Program-made: the position numbers and the translations under genes
The notes under the pieces: generated by a model
What the model saw: only the letters and a program-made list of their open reading frames with translations
Told to the model about the DNA's origin: nothing
The model's database searches: none
In this document: piece by piece, positions 1 through 8,562 of the stretch
Layout: each line of letters opens with the position of its first letter
How positions within the stretch are numbered: the first letter of the stretch is position 1
NCBI GenBank assembly: GCA_934130355.1
Contig: CAKOXV010000010.1
Location: 1-59,885, forward strand
Source: an uncultured Clostridia bacterium
Lineage (GTDB): Bacteria > Bacillota > Clostridia > TANB77 > CAG-508
Length of the DNA stretch: 59,885 nt
Direction of reading: 5' to 3'

Positions 1-98
1 TATTTTTTTAGTGTTTTATCAAATATTCTTATATATAATAGTGTTATCCATATTGTATATATTGCCAATGCTAATACGGTTTGTTGAGTCTGTGTCAT
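1..98 (-). CDS. Small membrane protein, N-terminal part (runs off the left edge)
   Basis: An ATG at 98 is preceded by a good ribosome binding site (AAGGGGT, about 5 nt before it) and by a consensus promoter. The 32 visible codons begin MTQTQQTVLALAIYTIWITL and form one hydrophobic helix (about residues 7-25) followed by positively charged residues. The reading frame is open to the window edge, so the C-terminus is unknown. I do not recognise the family. It is most likely a short membrane protein; its own promoter and ribosome binding site argue against chance. Confidence 0.5.
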   Translation of the reverse strand, partial: MTQTQQTVLALAIYTIWITLLYIRIFDKTLKK

Positions 99-150
99 AT
101 TTACCCCTTTTTTATTTTTGATTTTGTTATAATTTCTATTTGTCTACACT

Positions 151-179
151 ATAATAACAGATTTTTCGTTTTTTTTCAA
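151..179 (-). promoter_or_regulatory. Sigma-A-type promoter of the partial membrane-protein gene
   Basis: On the minus strand, TTGAAA (174-179) and TATTAT (151-156) are separated by exactly 17 bp, upstream of the ribosome binding site and ATG at 98. Confidence 0.55.
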
Positions 180-189
180 CATAAAGCAA

Positions 190-215
190 AATACTAGCCT
201 TTTACAGCTAGTATT
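190..215 (-). terminator. Terminator after the frameshifted ORF
   Basis: A 9-bp perfect stem (AATACTAGC/GCTAGTATT) with an 8-nt loop is followed on the minus strand by a T-rich run. It lies directly after the stop at 219. An almost identical hairpin terminates the unrelated gene at 4111 (see 4081-4106). Confidence 0.7.
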
Positions 216-218
216 ATT

Positions 219-567
219 TTATCTTTTAAGATTCAAAAACAGTTCTTTTATTTTTGACAAAAAATCACTTTTCTTATTCGCTTCAATTAATCTTTTTTCT
301 TCTTTATCTTGTTCTTCAGCTATTAGAGTTCTTTTTGCACAAAGTATTTTATATGCAAGTTCTGCTCCATTTGTTTTTGGATATTTTGCTAGACTACCTG
401 CTATATTTTTATATCTATTTTACAAACTGTTCTATTTCATTTCCTTTTAAACAATATTTGATATTTACTTCATAAAAAGAGTATCTGATAAAATTTTCAT
501 TCTGTTCCATTTTTTCATTTAATGTTATTTCTATCAAATTTATTATTTGCCTTTCTGTCATTGTCAT
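219..567 (-). pseudogene. Small unknown gene interrupted by a single-base frameshift
   Basis: ATG at 567 (or 561) has a good ribosome binding site (AAAGGAAAG) and a promoter upstream. The first frame encodes 50 residues, beginning MTMTERQIINLIEITLNEKM, and stops at TAG (415-417). The next frame then runs on without interruption from 416 to a TAA at 219-221, and its residues (rich in Lys, Glu and Ala) look like genuine coding. Skipping one base at 417 fuses the two parts into a soluble, charged protein of about 115 aa. The break could be a real mutation, a sequencing or assembly error, or a +1 recoding site (AAA TAG A). I do not recognise the family. Confidence 0.55.
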
Positions 568-594
568 CACTCTTTCCTTTACAAGTTCTAAATT

Positions 595-623
595 ATTATA
601 GCATAGTTTTATTCTTTTGTCTT
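595..623 (-). promoter_or_regulatory. Promoter of the frameshifted ORF
   Basis: TATAAT (595-600) and a weaker -35 AAGACA (618-623) are separated by 17 bp on the minus strand. They lie just upstream of the ribosome binding site for the ATG at 567. Confidence 0.5.
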
Positions 624-654
624 AAAATATTTCAATTTTTTACAAAACAAGAAA

Positions 655-700
655 AGTGAAAATTAAAATTTTCACTCTGGCACTAATTTGAATTAGTGCC
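655..700. terminator. Two adjacent perfect hairpins, bidirectional terminator region
   Basis: AGTGAAAATT/AATTTTCACT (655-676) is followed on the minus strand by a T-rich run. GGCACTAATT/AATTAGTGCC (679-700) is followed on the plus strand by TTTTATTTTT. Each stem is a perfect 10 bp with a 2-nt loop, so either can be read as a terminator for one direction. There is no recognisable plus-strand gene before them. Confidence 0.55.
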
Positions 701-938
701 TTTTATTTTTCTTCTCTAGTGGTGGCTTAATGAAACCTGTATATTTCATCGGATATACTGGTATTGAATATAAATACGATGGCAATTAATTTCACTTACA
801 TATTTTACCATTTTGTCTTATCTTAATAAGGTTTTTTGTCGTTGCTTTTCTTTTTTAGTTGTATATCCAAAATCTTCGATTTTTCCTATACAAGAACAAA
901 GGGCGACTATGTCGCTTTGTTCTTTGATAAATACCAAA

Positions 939-966
939 AGAAGCCATAGTTTTCACTATAGCTTCT
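939..966 (-). terminator. Terminator of the 69-aa Cys-containing protein gene
   Basis: On the minus strand a 12-bp stem (AGAAGCTATAGT/ACTATGGCTTCT, one T-G pair) is closed by a GAAA tetraloop and followed by TTTTGG. It lies 22 nt after the stop codon of the gene at 989-1198. Confidence 0.6.
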
Positions 967-988
967 TCTGTATGGTAGCTTTATTTTA

Positions 989-1198
989 CTACCACGGTTG
1001 CCAGTTTCCTACTCTTCCACGGTTTTTAGGTGGATCAAGTTGCTTGAGCTTTAAACCATTGCTACATGTTGTGCAACGATTCAAAAGCCCTGTCAGGGTC
1101 TGATCATAGGGATAACTCTCTTGATATTCCTGCTGACATCTCAAACACTCTTTCTCGCACTCTCTCCGCTTCTGTTCACGGATATTGTCTTCTGGCAT
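989..1198 (-). CDS. Small Cys-containing protein, possible zinc binder
   Basis: The 69-residue protein is charged and soluble. It has two cysteine clusters, C14-x3-C18-x2-C21 and C42-x2-C45, spaced like a small zinc-binding module, and ends in NWQPW. The start is well supported by an AGGAGGTG ribosome binding site and a consensus promoter at 1231-1258, and a GAAA-loop terminator follows. It is therefore a complete single-gene unit behind uvrB. I do not recognise the family; metal binding is inferred only from the Cys pattern. Confidence 0.65.
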   Translation of the reverse strand: MPEDNIREQKRRECEKECLRCQQEYQESYPYDQTLTGLLNRCTTCSNGLKLKQLDPPKNRGRVGNWQPW

Positions 1199-1230
1199 AT
1201 CTACACCTCCTATTAGGTTGTCATAACTTA

Positions 1231-1258
1231 ATTATACCACATTTTAGCATTTTTTCAA
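1231..1258 (-). promoter_or_regulatory. Sigma-A promoter of the 69-aa gene
   Basis: TTGAAA (1253-1258) and TATAAT (1231-1236) on the minus strand are 16 bp apart, immediately after the uvrB stop codon. Confidence 0.65.
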
Positions 1259-1262
1259 GATT

Positions 1263-3218
1263 TTACAATAATTTCTCTAATTCCTTAATTTTATCTCTAA
1301 TTTCTGCTGCCTGTTCAAATTCCATTTTACTAGCATATTCAAGCATTTCATCAGTTAATTTACTTATTGTAGCTTTAATGTCATCCTCATTTTCCATTTT
1401 AAATTCAATTCCAACATCTTCAACTTTTGTGGCTCTTATTGAATCTCTAATAGATTTATTTATTGTTTTTGGTGTTATATTATGTTCTTTATTGTATTTC
1501 TCCTGTATTTCACGTCTTCTATTTGTTTCTTTTATAGCTTTTTCCATAGAATCTGTAAGTTCATCAGCATACATAATTACAGTTCCTTCAGTATTTCTTG
1601 CAGCACGCCCTATTGTCTGAATTAATGAACGTTCTGAACGTAAAAAGCCTTCTTTGTCTGCGTCTAGTATTGCAACTAATGAAACTTCTGGAATATCTAG
1701 TCCTTCTCTTAATAAATTTATTCCGACTAGCACATCAAATTCTCCTAGACGAAGCTTTCTTATTATTTCCATTCTCTCTAGAGCTTTTGTGTCTGAATGT
1801 ATATAATTTACTTTAATATCTAAACTTTTCAAGTATTCTGTCAAATCTTCTGCCATCTTTTTTGTCAATGTTGTAACTAATACTCTTTCTTTTCTTTCAA
1901 CTCTTATTCTAATTTGTTCTAACAAGTCATCTATTTGGTTTGCAACTGGTTTAACTTCTATTATTGGATCTAATAAACCTGTAGGTCTTATTATTTGCTC
2001 TACAACATTGTCTTTTGAATGTTCTTTTTCATAATCTGCAGGTGTTGCACTCACAAAAATTACTTGATTTATTCTCTCTTCAAATTCATTAAATGTAAGA
2101 GGTCTATTGTCATAAGCTGATGGTAATCTAAAACCATATTTTACAAGTGAATCTTTGCGTGCTTTATCTCCATTATACATTGCTCTTACTTGTGGAATTG
2201 TTGCATGTGATTCATCTATTAATAATAAGAAATCTTTTGGAAAATAATCAAATAATGTGAATGGTGGACTTCCAGGTTTTCTTCCACTTATATGTCTTGA
2301 ATAATTTTCTATTCCTTGACAAAATCCTGTTTCTTTCATCATCTCAATATCAAAATTTGTTCTTTCTTGAATACGTTGAGCTTCTATCAATTTGCCTTGA
2401 GATTTAAAATATTTTATTCTTTCATCTAATTCCTCTTCAATTGTTACTATTGCTCTTTCCATTTTTTCTTTGTTTGTTACATATTGAGATGCTGGTGGTA
2501 TTAGGACATGCATTCTTGTTCCTGTTGCTTTTCCTGTTAATGGATTTATTTCTGATATTTTTTCTATTTCATCTCCCCAGAATTCTACTCTTAATGCAGA
2601 TTCACTTTGTGATGATGGATATATTTCTAAAATATCTCCTTTTGCTCTAAAAGTTCCTCTTTTAAAATCTATTTCATTTCTAGAATATTGCATGTTTACT
2701 AATTTCTTCATTATGTCTTCTCGTGATTTTTCCATCTCTGGTCTTAATGATAACATCATTTCTTGGTAATCTTCTGGATCTCCCAACCCATATATACATG
2801 ATACTGATGCTACAATTATTACATCTCTTGTCTCAAATAGTGATAATGTTGCAGAATGACGCAACTTGTCTATTTCATCATTTATTGATGCATCTTTTTC
2901 AATATATGTATCACTTTGTGCAATATAGCTTTCTGGTTGATAATAGTCATAATAACTTACAAAGTATTCAACCCTGTTATCTGGAAAAAACTCTTTGAAT
3001 TCGGAATATAGTTGTCCTGCCAATGTTTTATTATGTGCTAAAACAAGAGTTGGCTTTTGTGTTTTTTCTATTATATTCGCCATAGTAAAAGTTTTTCCTG
3101 AACCCGTAACACCTAGAAGTGTCTGAAATTTCTTACCTTTTTCTATTCCTTTTGATAGATATTCTATTGCTTGTGGTTGATCGCCTGTTGGCTTATATTC
3201 TGAGTGTAATTTAAACAT
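1263..3218 (-). CDS. uvrB: Excinuclease ABC subunit B (UvrB)
   Basis: The 651-aa protein has the usual family length and is the damage-verifying helicase-like subunit of nucleotide excision repair, which loads onto DNA with UvrA and recruits UvrC. Visible features are the Walker A motif GVTGSGKT near residue 39, the beta-hairpin region with YYDYYQPESYI, the DESH-type helicase motif (LLIDESHATIPQ), helicase motif VI (QTIGRAARN) and a C-terminal UVR domain (FEQAAEIRDKIKEL). The ATG at 3218 follows a GGGAGG site. No uvrA or uvrC is adjacent. The gene lies 57 nt after the TVP38-family gene and may be co-transcribed with it. Confidence 0.97.
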   Translation of the reverse strand: MFKLHSEYKPTGDQPQAIEYLSKGIEKGKKFQTLLGVTGSGKTFTMANIIEKTQKPTLVLAHNKTLAGQLYSEFKEFFPDNRVEYFVSYYDYYQPESYIAQSDTYIEKDASINDEIDKLRHSATLSLFETRDVIIVASVSCIYGLGDPEDYQEMMLSLRPEMEKSREDIMKKLVNMQYSRNEIDFKRGTFRAKGDILEIYPSSQSESALRVEFWGDEIEKISEINPLTGKATGTRMHVLIPPASQYVTNKEKMERAIVTIEEELDERIKYFKSQGKLIEAQRIQERTNFDIEMMKETGFCQGIENYSRHISGRKPGSPPFTLFDYFPKDFLLLIDESHATIPQVRAMYNGDKARKDSLVKYGFRLPSAYDNRPLTFNEFEERINQVIFVSATPADYEKEHSKDNVVEQIIRPTGLLDPIIEVKPVANQIDDLLEQIRIRVERKERVLVTTLTKKMAEDLTEYLKSLDIKVNYIHSDTKALERMEIIRKLRLGEFDVLVGINLLREGLDIPEVSLVAILDADKEGFLRSERSLIQTIGRAARNTEGTVIMYADELTDSMEKAIKETNRRREIQEKYNKEHNITPKTINKSIRDSIRATKVEDVGIEFKMENEDDIKATISKLTDEMLEYASKMEFEQAAEIRDKIKELEKLL

Positions 3219-3275
3219 TTTTCCTCCCTTTCTATTTATTAATTTTTCTAAAACTGTATGCCTATTTAATATTAA

Positions 3276-3995
3276 TTATTTTATAGTATTAATTGCTTCT
3301 TTTGTTACCTTTTCTTTATCGAATTTATCTACAAAAAATATAATAACTCCAACAATCAAAAGCACTATTGCATATAACATAATACTTTTTTTCCAGTCTC
3401 CTATTGCTAAACTATCTCCTGCCAATGTTGATGAAATAATAGATGGAAACCTTGCAAGCGTTGATATTACAATAAACTTTGATGGTTTAATTGGTAATAA
3501 TCCTGATATATATACCAATAAATCTTTTGGTGTACCTGGTATAAGAAACAATATCAGTAATATTTTTTCTATTTTTTTGGGATTTTGAAACAACTTGCTA
3601 CTCTCTATTTTTTCTACTCTTTTTTCATCACAAAAACTTAATACAAACTTTTTGCCCCATTTTCTTACTAGAAAAAATATAGTTGTTGATATTATACAAG
3701 CAGATACCATGATAAATATCGTTCCACCCCAAGCTCCATAGCACATTCCTGCTAGAATTTCTATAGGCTCACCTGGTAATATAACTAAAAAAATCTGTGC
3801 AACTTGCAATTCAAATAATGTTAACATCCCTAACCACCCTGAGTTCTCAACTTTTTGCTTAAATAGTTTTTGCCCTTCTATGTTTGATAAGTCTTTCATT
3901 ATTGGAAATAAATATATTAGCATTCCAATCAACATTGCTATAGTAATAAATATCAATATAATTTTGAATATTCTTATTCTATTTTTTCTACTCAT
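3276..3995 (-). CDS. TVP38/TMEM64 (VTT-domain) family membrane protein
   Basis: The 239-residue integral membrane protein has an N-terminal helix (about residues 9-30), the glycine/proline-containing VTT core (FLVILPGEPIEILAG and LFLIPGTPKDLLVYISGLLP) and a C-terminal helix. The family (DedA-like superfamily) is linked to membrane homeostasis and lipid handling; its substrate is not established for most members. A ribosome binding site (GGAG) lies rather far upstream of the ATG, so the exact start is less certain than the call. It is followed by uvrB on the same strand. Confidence 0.85.
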   Translation of the reverse strand: MSRKNRIRIFKIILIFITIAMLIGMLIYLFPIMKDLSNIEGQKLFKQKVENSGWLGMLTLFELQVAQIFLVILPGEPIEILAGMCYGAWGGTIFIMVSACIISTTIFFLVRKWGKKFVLSFCDEKRVEKIESSKLFQNPKKIEKILLILFLIPGTPKDLLVYISGLLPIKPSKFIVISTLARFPSIISSTLAGDSLAIGDWKKSIMLYAIVLLIVGVIIFFVDKFDKEKVTKEAINTIK

Positions 3996-4080
3996 TTTAC
4001 AATATTTAGCTCCATTTCTTAATATCTTATTATTACTGTCAGAAGTATTATATCATTTTATGTTTCCATAATCAAGCAAA

Positions 4081-4106
4081 AATACTAGCCTGTTTCAGCT
4101 AGTATT
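4081..4106 (-). terminator. Terminator after the 365-aa anchored protein gene
   Basis: A stem AATACTAGC/GCTAGTATT with the loop CTGTTTCA is followed by TTTTTGC on the minus strand. It closely copies the terminator at 190-215. Confidence 0.75.
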
Positions 4107-4110
4107 TCGT

Positions 4111-5208
4111 TTAATAATTCTTTTCTATATAACCACTGGTCTTTTTAGTATACATATCTTCTGTTATTGATTTATATCTTTGACCATCATAATCATCTGT
4201 AAATCCATTATATGCTTTATATATGTCACCAGTTTCTGTGTCATATACTCTTTCATATCCAAGTGTTGCATCACTTTGTTTTTGACTCATTATATCATAG
4301 CTAGCACTTCTTTTCTCCCAAGAATCCATAATTCCATCTGTTATTTGATTACATATATTTCTAACACTTTGGAAGTTTTTCATTACTGCATCTTGTTGGC
4401 TGTTAAAACTATTTAAAAAAGTATCAGTAAATTCCAATGAAGAAGCTATAGTAGTTAAAGGTTCTTCCCAATCTATAAATTCATCTTTTGGTGCTGTAAT
4501 AAAAATCGCATCATATACATTTAAATAATATATGTCTATTTGCTTTCCAGAAACTATATTTTCATAGACATAGTATGGACCCGGATCATACACATATGCT
4601 GTAAATAATCCTTCTGCTTCTTTTCCGTCTGCATCTTTGAATGATGCTCTTAATACATCTCCTCCAACTAATCCAGCTCCTAATTTTTCAATAACAGTGA
4701 AGTCTGTTAAAGTTGGAAATGTAAATGATGCAGTATTATTTAAAGCTCCTTGATCATTAAATATTTTATAAAATCCTTCTGTTGTTTTATCTGCTATTAC
4801 TGAGGTTTTTGCAAAAATACTATTTGGATAATATCTCTGTTGGAAAGCTTTGGCTTCTTCAGATTTATTATATCCTTCTGTCTTTAAGTTAAAGAAAAAT
4901 TGATAAGTAGGTTTTTCAGGATTGTATGCTTTAATTGTATAATGGATATAGTCTCCTATAACATCTACTTTCCATCCTTCTGGTATTTTCATTTTAATCA
5001 AACCATTATTAAATTCGGTGTATTTAATGTTTTTGGTTTCGCTTTCTTTTATTTTTACTTCGTCTTTATCTTTTTGTGCAAAAATATTATCACCCCCTAA
5101 ATTATTATTACCTTTATTGTTAATTGCTATTGCTCCTCCAACAATTAATAAAACAATTATTCCAATAATGATTATTAACTTTGTATTCTTACTTTTGTTT
5201 TCCTCCAT
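4111..5208 (-). CDS. Membrane-anchored extracytoplasmic protein, unknown function
   Basis: The 365-residue protein has one N-terminal transmembrane segment (about residues 11-29) preceded by lysines, a low-complexity Asn/Gly/Lys linker and a large soluble domain outside the membrane. The middle part (KMKIPEGWKVDV and following) resembles the beta-rich fold of PsbP/MOG1-like lipoproteins, but that is only an impression. There is no lipobox Cys, so it would be anchored by the helix. The start has an AAGGAGAG site. It forms a single-gene unit with its own terminator. Confidence 0.7.
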   Translation of the reverse strand: MEENKSKNTKLIIIIGIIVLLIVGGAIAINNKGNNNLGGDNIFAQKDKDEVKIKESETKNIKYTEFNNGLIKMKIPEGWKVDVIGDYIHYTIKAYNPEKPTYQFFFNLKTEGYNKSEEAKAFQQRYYPNSIFAKTSVIADKTTEGFYKIFNDQGALNNTASFTFPTLTDFTVIEKLGAGLVGGDVLRASFKDADGKEAEGLFTAYVYDPGPYYVYENIVSGKQIDIYYLNVYDAIFITAPKDEFIDWEEPLTTIASSLEFTDTFLNSFNSQQDAVMKNFQSVRNICNQITDGIMDSWEKRSASYDIMSQKQSDATLGYERVYDTETGDIYKAYNGFTDDYDGQRYKSITEDMYTKKTSGYIEKNY

Positions 5209-5345
5209 AATTATTTTCTCTCCTTTTACTAATTTGTTTTTTTATTATATCATATACTATATATTAAATTTATATTCTTTGTCAATTTTTCCGTGACAAA
5301 TTGGCAATTTTTTTAATTAATTTAATGTTATGAGTTTGCACAAAA

Positions 5346-5380
5346 AAACAAGTAAAAGATAAAAAGTCATTTACTTGTTT
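5346..5380 (-). terminator. Terminator of the M13 peptidase operon
   Basis: An 11-bp perfect stem (AAACAAGTAAA/TTTACTTGTTT) is followed on the minus strand by TTTTG, 28 nt after the stop codon at 5408. It probably ends the transcript carrying the permease, ATPase, M13 peptidase and 132-aa protein genes. Confidence 0.7.
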
Positions 5381-5407
5381 TTTTATTTTAATTTTATATG
5401 TATAATA

Positions 5408-5806
5408 CTATTGTATATTATTCATAGCAGAATTCATAAGTGCTCCCATATCCATAATGCTAAGGCTTACTATGAAATAAAAAACTGCAATAATTATAAT
5501 CGTTAAAATAGGAATTATTATTCCTTTTTCTTTGCCTTTTACCATCTTAATAATAGAAATTATAGCTAATATTGCTCCTGCAGCAGCTATGATACTTGAG
5601 CCAGTATCTGCAATTTTAAATAACGTAGAAGTATTGTTTTTAAAATCTTCTTTATAAATTTGCATAGCCTGTTCTTGATCAGTATATATTAGATCATAAA
5701 ATTCAGGTCTTATCTCTGGTTTCTGTACCATAATAATAATACAACATATGATAAATAAAACTGTACATACAACTGCTGCTATTCCTATCTTTTTGCCTAA
5801 TCCCAT
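5408..5806 (-). CDS. Small integral membrane protein, unknown
   Basis: The 132-residue protein has three hydrophobic helices (about residues 8-27, 72-87 and 95-118) separated by an acidic outside-type loop. The ATG at 5806 has an AGGGAGGTG-type site and lies only 18 nt after the stop of the M13 peptidase gene, so it is very likely the last gene of that operon. I do not recognise the family. Its position suggests a partner of the exporter or peptidase, which is inference only. Confidence 0.65.
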   Translation of the reverse strand: MGLGKKIGIAAVVCTVLFIICCIIIMVQKPEIRPEFYDLIYTDQEQAMQIYKEDFKNNTSTLFKIADTGSSIIAAAGAILAIISIIKMVKGKEKGIIIPILTIIIIAVFYFIVSLSIMDMGALMNSAMNNIQ

Positions 5807-5824
5807 GTTTATTCACCTCCCTTT

Positions 5825-7855
5825 TTACCAAACTGCAACTCTGTCTTCAGGTTTTACATACATTTTATCTGTATCCTGAATTTTATAAATATCATAAAAC
5901 TTGTCTAAAACAGACAGTATTGCATTTACTCTATTTTTATTAGGAGAGTGTGAATCTTCTTTCAATAAATATTCTCTATAAATTGATGTGAATTGTGCAG
6001 CCCAATCTTTTGCATAAAATTCAAACAATGTCTTATAGTCTTCTTCTGTTGCATTTTTGCTTTCAGCAATCTGAATTACAATTGACATTCCACCTAAGTC
6101 TGCAACATTTTCATCAATTGTTGTATCTCCAAATTGTTCATATTTTTCATAATATTTTACTACCTTGCTAGTTAAAGCTTTAAAGTTGTTTTCATCATCT
6201 TCTGTCCACCAATTTATATAGTTTCCTTTTTCATCATATTGGGCGCCTGAAGTGTCTAATGCATGAGATAATTCATGTCCTACAGTTGCTCCAACTGTAC
6301 CTAAAATTTTATAATAGTTATCATATAAATCTGCATTTTCTAGTCCAAAAGATTCGGTTATAGAATATATGTATCCCAATAATAAATTTATACTATTATT
6401 GTTAGGATAATAAAATGCATTAACAATTAATGGATCTGTTCCAGCTTCATTATAAGAAATATTATCTAATAAGTATTGTTTCATTTTCTCACTTTTTAAA
6501 TTTTGCTTTATATTTATTACATTAGTCATAAATGAATCTTTTGTATCTATTTTGTACTTGTTTTCAACTTTTACATATTTTTCTGGAACCCCTACTGTAT
6601 ATGTAATATTTTCCATTTTTTTCAATGCTTTTTGCTTTGTTTCTTCACTTAACCAGTTCTCATTTTTTATTCTAATTTTATATGCTTCTATTTCTTCTTT
6701 TATTAAATTTGTATAAAATTCCTTTTGCTCAGCACTAAAATATTTTTCTTCAAATTTCTGTATTATTGTATCTTGGAAAAATGAATAAATATACTTATAT
6801 CCAATTTCCTGAGTAGTATATTTTTCTATATTTAGATAATTTTGTGATTCATACATATAATCTAAATATATCTTAGAATATTCATCACTAATATAATTTG
6901 AATATGTTGTAAGTATTTTTAGTTCGGCATAATTTTTTAATGTCTCTAAATTTTCTTCTCTTAAGTACTCATTTATCATTTTTAATTGATTAATATCTAC
7001 AACCATTATTTCATTATTTTTGTCAAAAAACTCAGAGTAGTAACTAATTACTGTATTTATTGGTATGTTATTTAACAGCTCTTGTAAATCTTTAATCTTA
7101 TAAGTTTTAAAACCTTTATCTAGCAATTTGTTTTGGTTTATTTCTGAAAATCTTGAAATTTCCTTATACATTTCTTGTACTCTTTCAGAAATCTCAATAG
7201 CCTCTTTTGACGAATATCCATACTTTTTTAATAACTGAATATCATATTTTTTATACATTCTTATTTTAGAATCATAATTTTCAGTTGTATAAAAACTTTG
7301 TTGGTTGTCCCAATCATATGTGATCAAGTCAAGTCCAAAATATTTTTCACTCTCTCCTTGAGGATTAAATAAAATACAAGGTGATAATAATATATCTGTA
7401 CTCAATTTATAGTTTTCATCAATTGCATTATTCACAAATTCTTCTATATTTTGAGAACTATTCATTTTATCTATGTACTTTTTTAGCTCTTTTATAGAAT
7501 CTTCTTCTGTTCTATTTGTGAAACTGTCATAAAAATTTTTTATTTTTGTTTCGATAGTTCCTTTGCTTGTTAATAATTCATCAATAATTATTTTTTTCTC
7601 TTCTTCAATTTTTTCTGTTTTATCTGTTGCATAATTTGAAATTTCGTCTTCCCCAAGATTGTCTTTACTTAAATATTCATAATTAATATAATCATAAAAA
7701 TCATCTTCTAAGCGTGGACGTGTAGTAATAACATTACTTAAAGATTCTCCTACTAGTGTTTTTTCTTTATTTCCAAATATATTAAAACTTATTAAGTAAA
7801 TAATTAGTATTGTTACTAATAATATTATTAAAAAAATCTTTTTTGTTTTTTTCAT
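5825..7855 (-). CDS. M13-family zinc metallopeptidase (neprilysin/PepO-like)
   Basis: The 676-residue protein has one N-terminal membrane helix (about residues 6-26) and a large domain expected outside the membrane. The zinc site is intact: H527-E528-L-S-H531 and the third ligand E582 within ENVADLGG. This is the M13 signature of peptidases that cut short peptides. The length matches bacterial PepO-like enzymes plus an anchor. Its ATG overlaps the stop codon of the ABC ATPase gene by one base (TAATG), so the two are translationally coupled. The context suggests processing or turnover of a peptide handled by the exporter, which is inference. Confidence 0.92.
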   Translation of the reverse strand: MKKTKKIFLIILLVTILIIYLISFNIFGNKEKTLVGESLSNVITTRPRLEDDFYDYINYEYLSKDNLGEDEISNYATDKTEKIEEEKKIIIDELLTSKGTIETKIKNFYDSFTNRTEEDSIKELKKYIDKMNSSQNIEEFVNNAIDENYKLSTDILLSPCILFNPQGESEKYFGLDLITYDWDNQQSFYTTENYDSKIRMYKKYDIQLLKKYGYSSKEAIEISERVQEMYKEISRFSEINQNKLLDKGFKTYKIKDLQELLNNIPINTVISYYSEFFDKNNEIMVVDINQLKMINEYLREENLETLKNYAELKILTTYSNYISDEYSKIYLDYMYESQNYLNIEKYTTQEIGYKYIYSFFQDTIIQKFEEKYFSAEQKEFYTNLIKEEIEAYKIRIKNENWLSEETKQKALKKMENITYTVGVPEKYVKVENKYKIDTKDSFMTNVINIKQNLKSEKMKQYLLDNISYNEAGTDPLIVNAFYYPNNNSINLLLGYIYSITESFGLENADLYDNYYKILGTVGATVGHELSHALDTSGAQYDEKGNYINWWTEDDENNFKALTSKVVKYYEKYEQFGDTTIDENVADLGGMSIVIQIAESKNATEEDYKTLFEFYAKDWAAQFTSIYREYLLKEDSHSPNKNRVNAILSVLDKFYDIYKIQDTDKMYVKPEDRVAVW

Positions 7856-8562
7856 TATATTTCTTCATCCTCCTCACTCATCACTAGTTGTCCATCTTTC
7901 AAATAAACTATTCTACTTGAGTATTTGGCTACAGATTTTGAATGAGTAACTTGTATTATTGTAACATCTTTTTCTTGGTTTATCTTTTGAAATAGCTTCA
8001 TTACTTCTTTTGTTGATTTGCTATCTAAATTTCCTGTAGGCTCATCTGCTAATATTAATTTAGGGTTCATAGTTAATGCTCTAGCAATTGCTACTCTTTG
8101 CTGTTGACCTCCAGAAAGTTGTTTTGGTAAGCAATTTTTTTTATCTTCAAGTCCAACTGTTTTTAATAAATAATCTAAGTTTTGTTGATATTCTGATTTG
8201 TCTTTTTTAGCAATAACTGCTGGAAGCTTAATATTTTCTTCTACAGTTAAATTAGGTATTAAATTATAAAACTGAAATACAAACCCTATGTTTTCTCTAC
8301 GAGCTATTGATTGTTGTTTATCATTTGCTTTATGTATATTTTCTCCATCTATTAATATTTCTCCTTCTGTTGGAGTATCTAGAGCTCCAATTTGATATAG
8401 CAAAGTGGATTTTCCAGATCCACTTTCACCCATCAATGAAATAAATTCTCCTTTTTTTACTGTTAAATTAATTCCTTTTAACACTTCTACAGGTTGTTCA
8501 ACATTTTCTGAAAATGTTTTCTTAAGCCCTTTTATTTCTAATATAACATCATCATTATTCAT
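7855..8562 (-). CDS. ABC transporter ATP-binding protein (MacB/LolD type)
   Basis: The 235-residue cytoplasmic ATPase has Walker A (GESGSGKST), the Q-loop (FQFYNL), the ABC signature (LSGGQQQRVAIARAL), Walker B with catalytic Glu (LILADEPTGNLDS) and the H-loop (THS). The sequence type is that of ATPases paired with FtsX/MacB permeases. These work by mechanotransmission on extracytoplasmic substrates rather than by classic import. It overlaps the permease gene by 8 bp and the peptidase gene by 1 bp. Confidence 0.94.
   Translation of the reverse strand: MNNDDVILEIKGLKKTFSENVEQPVEVLKGINLTVKKGEFISLMGESGSGKSTLLYQIGALDTPTEGEILIDGENIHKANDKQQSIARRENIGFVFQFYNLIPNLTVEENIKLPAVIAKKDKSEYQQNLDYLLKTVGLEDKKNCLPKQLSGGQQQRVAIARALTMNPKLILADEPTGNLDSKSTKEVMKLFQKINQEKDVTIIQVTHSKSVAKYSSRIVYLKDGQLVMSEEDEEI

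Larger units (their letters stand above)
568..988. other. Intergenic stretch without a supportable gene
   Basis: Besides the promoter at 595-623 and the hairpins at 655-700, this stretch holds a hairpin at 892-924 (AAGAACAAA...TTTGTTCTT with an inner GCGAC/GTCGC stem) and the terminator at 939-966. Short minus-strand frames of 20-40 codons overlap here but have no ribosome binding site, so I do not call them. Confidence 0.5.

Noticed and set aside
720..988. Short minus-strand peptides (for example one starting MKYTGFIKPPLEK)
   Set aside because: No ribosome binding site, overlapping alternative frames, and positions between terminators; not supportable as genes.
1066..1620. 184-codon plus-strand open frame over the uvrB 3' end
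   Set aside because: Leu/Ser-rich antisense product with no ribosome binding site; uvrB and the 69-aa gene explain the region.
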